NCBI GenBank assembly: GCA_019323015.1
Contig: JAHWHY010000002.1
Coordinates: forward strand, 45,710-109,709
Direction of reading: 5' to 3'
DNA from: Candidatus Woesearchaeota archaeon
GTDB lineage: Archaea > Nanobdellota > Nanobdellia > Woesearchaeales > ARS49
Length of the DNA: 64,000 nt
Part shown: one piece after another, positions 58,773 to 64,000 of the stretch
How positions within the stretch are numbered: position 1 is the first letter of the stretch
Layout of the letters: each line of letters begins with the position of its first letter
Position numbers and translations under genes: made by a program
Notes under the pieces: model-generated
Seen by the model: the letters and a program-made list of their open reading frames with translations, nothing else
What the model was told of the DNA's origin: nothing
Database searches by the model: none

Positions 58773-61045
58773 AAAAGAATAAAATACTCTTGTTTGTTGT
58801 CTTGCTTTTGCTAGTTTGCATGCCTTTTGCATCTGCTCAGCTTTTTGGGCCTACTGATGTTCAGTATTCTCCTCTTGCAAATCAGCTTTCTCTTGAGGAG
58901 ATGGTGTTATATGGCGGCCTTAAGCCAAGTGATATTGATGTGCAGGGTGGAGTGCCTTGCATAAAGCCTGGTGCAGAGCCTGGCTTGACTGCTCCAGACC
59001 CGATTGATCTTTATTTGGTTCCTTTGAATGAATTGCAGCTGCCTATGTATGGCCTTGCACCTGATTTAGAGTATCTTAGGGCGCAAAACAAGAGACTGCA
59101 TGAGATTATTGACATGGTTGATGCTGCTGTTAATGATGAGAGTGTTCAGCAGTACAAAGAATTTTCTGACAGCCCTATTTTTTATGAGAATACTGATTAT
59201 GGAATGTATTTCACGACTATTTATGATTCCTTGGTTTTTGGCGGAGAGGCTCTGAAGATTATTGGGCAGTTGCATGATTCTGCTACAGAAGGTGCTATGT
59301 GGCTTAATTATGGTTTTATTACAGATAGTGCAGATGTAAGGATGTCTTTCAAGGATTATACTGAGATGAACTTGATGTTTAATGGCTTGATGGGCCAGAT
59401 GCAGGAATATGGTTATCTGGAAGAAGCTGTGGGATATGCTGCTAATGTGCTTGGTTCTCAGATGAGTCAGCAGGCTCAGGCAGGGAATAATGTTTTTCAG
59501 GCTCATGAGAATCTTGATATTGCTGGTGATTCATTGGACAGAGCTAATGATTTTTTTGATATTGGTGATGCTGCTGGAGCAGTTGGCAAGCCTGATCTTG
59601 AGAATAGAATGGATTTCTTTGGTTTGATGAACATGGCAGAGGGCTTGTATAGCATGGGTGAATCTTATAAGTTAAAGATGCTTGTATTGTTTATGTTATT
59701 GGATGGGACTTTCAGGGATGGTGTTGGCATGCAGAGAAAGATTGGTGTAGAGCCTACTGCGCCTTGTGATAAAGAGCCTGTGAATATTTGTCCTATTTCA
59801 GGGCTTGCTGCTCCTGGTACAGGAGATCCTCCTGCAGAATCTCATGAAGAGCAATGTTGTGAAGGCTGTCCTCCTGGTTATTATATTATAGACCAAAGCA
59901 ATATTGCTTGTTTTGGCGGGGGCATTACAAGAGGAACTCCTGGTTATTTCCCAACACCAGGCGGTTCACCAGGTCCTTCTGTGATGCCTGGAATGGGTGG
60001 TCCGTCTCCTACTGGTGGCGCTGTTGTTGGTTCAGAAGAAGATACTGCTGGTATTTTTCCAATATTCAGGTTTAGATTGAATGAAGCACCTGACTTATCT
60101 GGCTGGCCTGATCGTATTCCTAACTTCCCTGCAGTTCCAGAAGAATATGAGATTGATGAAGAATTGCTTGTTCAGGAAAATGCAGAGGCTGTTGGTGATA
60201 TGAGGGAGGCTATGATGCTTGCTGCTGGTGATGTGAAGGTTAATCCTTCTGTGATGATGTATCAGGGCAGGCCTGTTTCTGTTGTGCCTGAACAAGATCG
60301 TGTTGTTGTAAAAGATGAGGAAGGCAATGCTGTTGCTGCTATTAATACAAATGCGCCTGATGCTGTTGCACTTGCTTTGAGAACAAATCCAGAGCAGTAT
60401 GTAGAGGAATTGGCTGGTAGCGGCTTGAGGATTACTCCAGAGACACTGGAATATAATGGAAAACTTGTTCAGCTTAACACGCAGACTGGTGAATTGGTTG
60501 ATGTGAACGGCAATGTTGTTTCAAGTATTGGGGAGCAATCTGCTCATGATTTTGAAATGTATGGTATTGCGCAGGAGCGGCTTAACAAGCTTAATGAGAT
60601 TGTTGAGATTGAGTCAAACAAGCAGCCTATTTATGAAAAAGACCGCCAGACTTATCTTGAGCAGAAAAGAGAGGAGTTGACAATCCAGCTTGATGCTATT
60701 GAGCAGGAATATAAGTTTCAGGTCAGGGAAATTAATGCTGATCCAGATCTTTTATTTGAGCAAAGAAATGATAAGCTTGTGGAATTGTATGACCGGACTA
60801 ATGAGGATTTGATAAGAGCAATAGAGGGTACTATTACAGATGAGCGCGTGCGCAAGTTTACTTATTTGATTCCAGAAGAGGAAGAAACCTTGCTTGAGTT
60901 GATTGACTTGAGAAGCAAGACAGATGATTATAATGAATTAACCGCAATTAATAGTAAGATTCTTGCTATTGTGTATCCAGATTATGGTATTGCTGGTTAT
61001 TATGAGCATTTAAAGGCGCAGAATATGCCGGTGAGTAGTAAGTAG
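58769..61045 (+). CDS. Secreted partner of the FG-GAP/lipase giant, 758 residues
   Basis: ATGA overlap with the giant gene, signal peptide at 1-24 (ending ASAQ). Helical first half with many Met, Gln and Tyr (about 60-320), a cysteine cluster (CDKEPVNIC and CCEGC, about 330-370), a Gly/Pro-rich stretch with PTGGAVVGSEED near 412, and a long charged C-terminal coiled coil (about 590-700). No enzyme motif or known family. Co-expression suggests a direct partner. Confidence 0.85.
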   Translation: MKKNKILLFVVLLLLVCMPFASAQLFGPTDVQYSPLANQLSLEEMVLYGGLKPSDIDVQGGVPCIKPGAEPGLTAPDPIDLYLVPLNELQLPMYGLAPDLEYLRAQNKRLHEIIDMVDAAVNDESVQQYKEFSDSPIFYENTDYGMYFTTIYDSLVFGGEALKIIGQLHDSATEGAMWLNYGFITDSADVRMSFKDYTEMNLMFNGLMGQMQEYGYLEEAVGYAANVLGSQMSQQAQAGNNVFQAHENLDIAGDSLDRANDFFDIGDAAGAVGKPDLENRMDFFGLMNMAEGLYSMGESYKLKMLVLFMLLDGTFRDGVGMQRKIGVEPTAPCDKEPVNICPISGLAAPGTGDPPAESHEEQCCEGCPPGYYIIDQSNIACFGGGITRGTPGYFPTPGGSPGPSVMPGMGGPSPTGGAVVGSEEDTAGIFPIFRFRLNEAPDLSGWPDRIPNFPAVPEEYEIDEELLVQENAEAVGDMREAMMLAAGDVKVNPSVMMYQGRPVSVVPEQDRVVVKDEEGNAVAAINTNAPDAVALALRTNPEQYVEELAGSGLRITPETLEYNGKLVQLNTQTGELVDVNGNVVSSIGEQSAHDFEMYGIAQERLNKLNEIVEIESNKQPIYEKDRQTYLEQKREELTIQLDAIEQEYKFQVREINADPDLLFEQRNDKLVELYDRTNEDLIRAIEGTITDERVRKFTYLIPEEEETLLELIDLRSKTDDYNELTAINSKILAIVYPDYGIAGYYEHLKAQNMPVSSK

Positions 61046-61175
61046 TAGGTAGTGTTTAGTTAGTAGTAAGTAGTGGGTAGTTGCCGAGCATCCAATGCCC
61101 GAATAACCGAGAACCACAAACTACTAACTACGAACCAATAACCACTGACCAAAAACAACTAACTATAAACTAAAC
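61032..61175. repeat. Long imperfect inverted repeat of G/T/A-rich and C/A/T-rich DNA
   Basis: The right-hand arm (61032-61083) is made of GTAG/TAGT units, and 61119-61175 is its rough reverse complement (ACTACTAACTAC, ACTAACTATAAAC). GTTTAGTTAGTAG near 61054 pairs with much of CTAACTATAAACTAAAC. The 195-bp gap between the secreted partner and psmB holds no gene; an RNA hairpin or a replication-slippage product is possible. Confidence 0.4.
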
Positions 61176-61185
61176 AAACCGAAAC

Positions 61186-61197
61186 CTTTAAATACTA
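61186..61197 (+). promoter_or_regulatory. TATA box of psmB
   Basis: CCTTTAAATACT about 50 bp before the ATG at 61241, with AAAAGGTTTT at ribosome-site distance. Confidence 0.5.
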
Positions 61198-61240
61198 ACA
61201 CCAAATTTATGTTGTCAAGGATTCTTAAAAGGTTTTAATC

Positions 61241-61888
61241 ATGACAAAAGAAGAGTTGAAAAATAGGCAAAAAACAGGCACGACAACAATAGGAATTGTT
61301 TGCAAGGACGGCATTGTTTTGGCTGCAGATAAAAGAATGACTGCAGGCTACATTGCGTATGACAAGGTTGAGAAGATTATTCAGATAGCTGATAACATGG
61401 CTATCACAACCGCAGGAGTTGTTTCTGAGGTTCAATTGCTGTCTAAGTTAATAAAAGCAGAACTAAAATTAAAAGACATGCAGACTTACAGGGACTCTAC
61501 TGTGAAGGAAGCAGCAAACTTGCTGGCAGGTTTGATGTATGCTAATGTCAGGAAGATGAGTATGTTTCCTGCGATTGCAGCATTCTTGCTTGGCGGTTAT
61601 GACTCAACTGGCGGCCATTTGTATGGCTTGGGAATTGATGGTGCAGTGACAGAGTATGATAATTACACCACTGATGGTAGTGGCTGCCTTTTTGCACTTG
61701 GCGTGTTAGAGGCATTGTATAAGAAAGGATTAAGTGTTGACGAGGGTGTTAAGCTGGCTGTTAAGGCTATTAATTCAGCTATTCAGAGAGATCCTAACTC
61801 TGGAAATGGTATTCTTGTGATGACTGTTACAGATAAGGGTGTCAAGAGAGTCATGGACAAGCAGCTTGATGTTAGATTAGATGCATAA
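61241..61888 (+). CDS. psmB: Proteasome subunit beta
   Basis: 215 residues. A 13-residue propeptide (MTKEELKNRQKTG) precedes the catalytic N-terminal Thr of TTTIGIVCKDG; Lys and Asp partners lie in LAADKRMTAG. The rest (AALLGGYD-like, GSGCLFALGVLE, RDPNSGNGILV) is standard for archaeal 20S proteasome beta chains, which degrade proteins with PsmA. Divergence from neighbours is normal. Confidence 0.96.
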   Translation: MTKEELKNRQKTGTTTIGIVCKDGIVLAADKRMTAGYIAYDKVEKIIQIADNMAITTAGVVSEVQLLSKLIKAELKLKDMQTYRDSTVKEAANLLAGLMYANVRKMSMFPAIAAFLLGGYDSTGGHLYGLGIDGAVTEYDNYTTDGSGCLFALGVLEALYKKGLSVDEGVKLAVKAINSAIQRDPNSGNGILVMTVTDKGVKRVMDKQLDVRLDA

Positions 61889-61935
61889 ATAAATATCGAA
61901 TTTTTAGAATAATGATTCTGAGAGGTAATTAGACT

Positions 61936-63825
61936 ATGGGAGATATAATTAAAGAAATTTTGAAGTTCATGCCTGAGGGCAAGGTTAGTGATGCTGCTTT
62001 TGAGGGCGCAAATATAGTATTATACACTAAGGACAAGAATTTTTTCTTGGATAATGCAGGTGTTATCAAGAAGGTTGTTGATGAGTTTAAGAAAAGGATA
62101 GAGTTAAGGCCAGATCCTAGTATCTGCATGGAGATGGAAAAGGCTGAGAAAGCCATTAAAAAGCTTCTTCCAGAAGAGGCTGGCGTGAGCCAGATTATTT
62201 TTGAGCCGCATAGGAGCATGGTTATTATTGAGGCTGAAAAGCCGGGCCTTGTTATTGGAAAGCAGGGTGCTTTGTTAAAAGATATCAGAAAAAAGACTTT
62301 ATGGGTGCCTTTGATTAAGAGGACTCCTGCTATAAGGTCTCAATTGATTGAGAACATCAGGGCTGTCTTGTATCAGAATTCTGATTACAGGAGAAAATTC
62401 TTGGATAAGGTTGGCCATAGGATTTATGACGGCTGGATTAGGGCTAAGAAGAGTGAGTGGATTCGTCTTACATTCTTAGGTGGTGCAAGGCAGGTTGGAA
62501 GAAGCTGTATTTTATTGCAGACTCCTGAGTCAAGGGTTTTGTTGGATTGCGGCATTAACGTTGCTTCTGACAAGGAAGCTTACCCGCATCTTGAAGCACC
62601 AGAGTTTAACATTCAGGATCTCGATGCTGTTATTGTGACTCACTCTCACCTGGACCACTCTGGTTTTGTTCCTTACTTGTTTAAGTTTGGTTACAGGGGC
62701 CCTGTTTATTGTACTGCTCCTACAAGGGATGTAATGTCTTTGCTTGTGCTTGATTATGTGAAGATTATGAAGTCAGAGAACAAGGAGCCTGTTTATGATA
62801 TTGATGATATCAAGGAGATGGTCAAGCATACTATCACTCTTGATTTTGAGGAGGTTACTGACGTAACTCCTGATGTAAGGCTTACTTTGTATAATGCAGG
62901 GCATATTCTTGGAAGTGCAATGGCGCATTTGCATATTGGTAATGGCTTGCATAATTTTCTTTATACTGGTGACATGAAGTTTGGCAAGACTGCTTTGCTT
63001 GAGCCTGCTGCCACTGATTTTCCTAGGCTTGAGACTATGACTATTGAGTCTACTTATGGCGGTAAGCAGAATGTTCTTCCTCCTGCCAAGGAGCAGGACC
63101 AGTTGTTGAAGGATATTATCAAGGAGACTGTGAAGCGTGGCGGCAAGATTTTAATGCCTGTTCTTGGTTCTGGAAGGGCGCAGGACGTGATGGTGATGAT
63201 TGAGGGCATGGTAAGGAGCGGTGAATTGCAGGAGATTCCTGTTTATATTGACGGCATGGTTTGGGATGTTACTGCTATTCATACTGCTTATCCTGAGTTT
63301 TTGAACAAGACAATAAGGAAATTGATTTTTCATAAGGATCAGAATCCTTTCTTATCTCCTATTTTCAAGCGTATTGGCTCTCACAAGGAGAGAATGCAGG
63401 TTGTTGAGGAAAAAGGCCCTTGTGTCATTTTGGCAACTTCTGGTATGATGGTTGGAGGCCCTTCTGTTGAGTACATGAAGCAGTTGGCTGATAATCCTAA
63501 GAACAGTTTGGTTTTCTCTTGTTATCTTGCAGAGGGTTCTTTAGGTAAGAGGATTCAGCAGGGCGAGAGGGAGTTGATTACAAAGATGGGTGCAAAGACA
63601 GAGATTACTCCTATAAAGCTGGAGGTTCACAGGCTTGAGATTACAGACCATTCTGACAGGAAGCAGTTGATGAATTATATGTTCAAGGTTAATCCAAAGC
63701 CTAAGAAAGTCATAGTGAATCACGGCGAGAATTCAAGGGTTCTTGACTTGACAAGTTCTATCCACAAGCAGGGCAGGATTGAGACTATTGCTCCGAGGAA
63801 TTTGGATACTGTCAGGATAAGGTAA
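61936..63825 (+). CDS. fttA: FttA/aCPSF1 transcription termination ribonuclease
   Basis: 629 residues, complete. N-terminal KH domains (about 1-140, GLVIGKQGALLKDIRKKT is a KH GxxG loop). Metallo-beta-lactamase core with H236, H238, D240 and H241 in THSHLDHSG, later ESTYGG, a beta-CASP domain and a C-terminal THSD-like HSDRKQLMNY motif. FttA cleaves nascent RNA and ends transcription in archaea (established for the family). GAGAGGTAATT ribosome site; 47 bp after psmB. Confidence 0.95.
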   Translation: MGDIIKEILKFMPEGKVSDAAFEGANIVLYTKDKNFFLDNAGVIKKVVDEFKKRIELRPDPSICMEMEKAEKAIKKLLPEEAGVSQIIFEPHRSMVIIEAEKPGLVIGKQGALLKDIRKKTLWVPLIKRTPAIRSQLIENIRAVLYQNSDYRRKFLDKVGHRIYDGWIRAKKSEWIRLTFLGGARQVGRSCILLQTPESRVLLDCGINVASDKEAYPHLEAPEFNIQDLDAVIVTHSHLDHSGFVPYLFKFGYRGPVYCTAPTRDVMSLLVLDYVKIMKSENKEPVYDIDDIKEMVKHTITLDFEEVTDVTPDVRLTLYNAGHILGSAMAHLHIGNGLHNFLYTGDMKFGKTALLEPAATDFPRLETMTIESTYGGKQNVLPPAKEQDQLLKDIIKETVKRGGKILMPVLGSGRAQDVMVMIEGMVRSGELQEIPVYIDGMVWDVTAIHTAYPEFLNKTIRKLIFHKDQNPFLSPIFKRIGSHKERMQVVEEKGPCVILATSGMMVGGPSVEYMKQLADNPKNSLVFSCYLAEGSLGKRIQQGERELITKMGAKTEITPIKLEVHRLEITDHSDRKQLMNYMFKVNPKPKKVIVNHGENSRVLDLTSSIHKQGRIETIAPRNLDTVRIR

Positions 63826-63886
63826 TGTAACTGATTAGTGGTAAAGAAACGCAATCTTTAAATACTCACAAATTCTTGTTAAATAT

Positions 63887-64000
63887 ATGAACGAAGAAGA
63901 ATTAGATGCAAAAGTTGAATTGCTTGTAAGAAAATCACAAACAGGTTCTAAATTAGCAAGAAACGAGTTAAGCAAGGTATTGGCGCCTTTGTTTGATGAA
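63887..64000 (+). CDS. N-terminal part of an unknown protein (cut by window end)
   Basis: MNEEELDAKVELLVRKSQTG and onward for 38 codons to the window end. CTTTAAATAC (63856-63866) lies at TATA distance, so the ATG at 63887 is the leaderless start. Charged helical sequence; too short to identify. Confidence 0.6.
   Translation, partial: MNEEELDAKVELLVRKSQTGSKLARNELSKVLAPLFDE

Overview
The window is archaeal. It encodes aIF2-gamma, Alba, eS17, eL21, RNA polymerase subunit Rpo4/F, archaeal SepF, a ZPR1 zinc-finger protein, FttA/aCPSF1, a 20S proteasome beta subunit, and archaeal-type ArgRS and ProRS. Promoters are TATA boxes about 25-30 bp upstream of leaderless genes or of short leaders with GAGGT/GGGG ribosome sites, and all three intact tRNA genes contain bulge-helix-bulge introns. 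AT-rich DNA, tight ATGA overlaps, many tiny zinc-ribbon genes and very large surface proteins with a KKRAQVTVF-type N-terminus suggest a DPANN lineage (Woesearchaeota/Pacearchaeota-like). That placement is inference; no rRNA gene is present.

Layout. 1-14.5 kb: a cell-envelope locus with two giant cysteine-rich secreted proteins, two related polytopic membrane proteins, and signal-peptide or single-span partners, mostly with overlapping start/stop codons. 14.6-20.4 kb: small membrane and unknown proteins, an endonuclease V homologue with altered active-site motifs, ZPR1 and SepF. 20.5-24.4 kb: the eL21-rpoF-DUF655 cluster, two tiny genes and aIF2-gamma. 24.8-33.5 kb: a class II tRNA with a decayed neighbour copy, a tRNA-binding OB-fold protein, an FmrO/Arm-like methyltransferase overlapping an e-MtaB-type methylthiotransferase, ArgRS, an AbiEii-type module and an arginase-family protein. 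33.6-37.7 kb: a beta-helix surface protein. 37.7-38.2 kb: eS17 and Alba. 38.3-42.9 kb: an operon-like array of twelve related small single-span proteins on the minus strand. 43-46 kb: tRNA-Arg with three introns, DUF3326, a convergent RHH/PIN pair, and tRNA-Pro with a long T-loop intron and a duplicated 3' end. 46-50.7 kb: ProRS and unknowns. 50.9-61 kb: a 2618-residue FG-GAP/lipase surface protein and its secreted partner. 61.2-64 kb: proteasome beta, FttA and a gene cut by the window end.

Most notable are the twelve-gene array, seven members of which end in a C...C...CC signature; a short TG-x-A-[V/I] motif just outside the membrane span that recurs in the giant surface proteins; T-loop (59/60) introns in all three intact tRNA genes; and a two-copy intergenic element with a covarying hairpin. 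Together the envelope genes look like one family of surface structures built from giant adhesin-like proteins and many small anchored subunits; this functional reading is inference.
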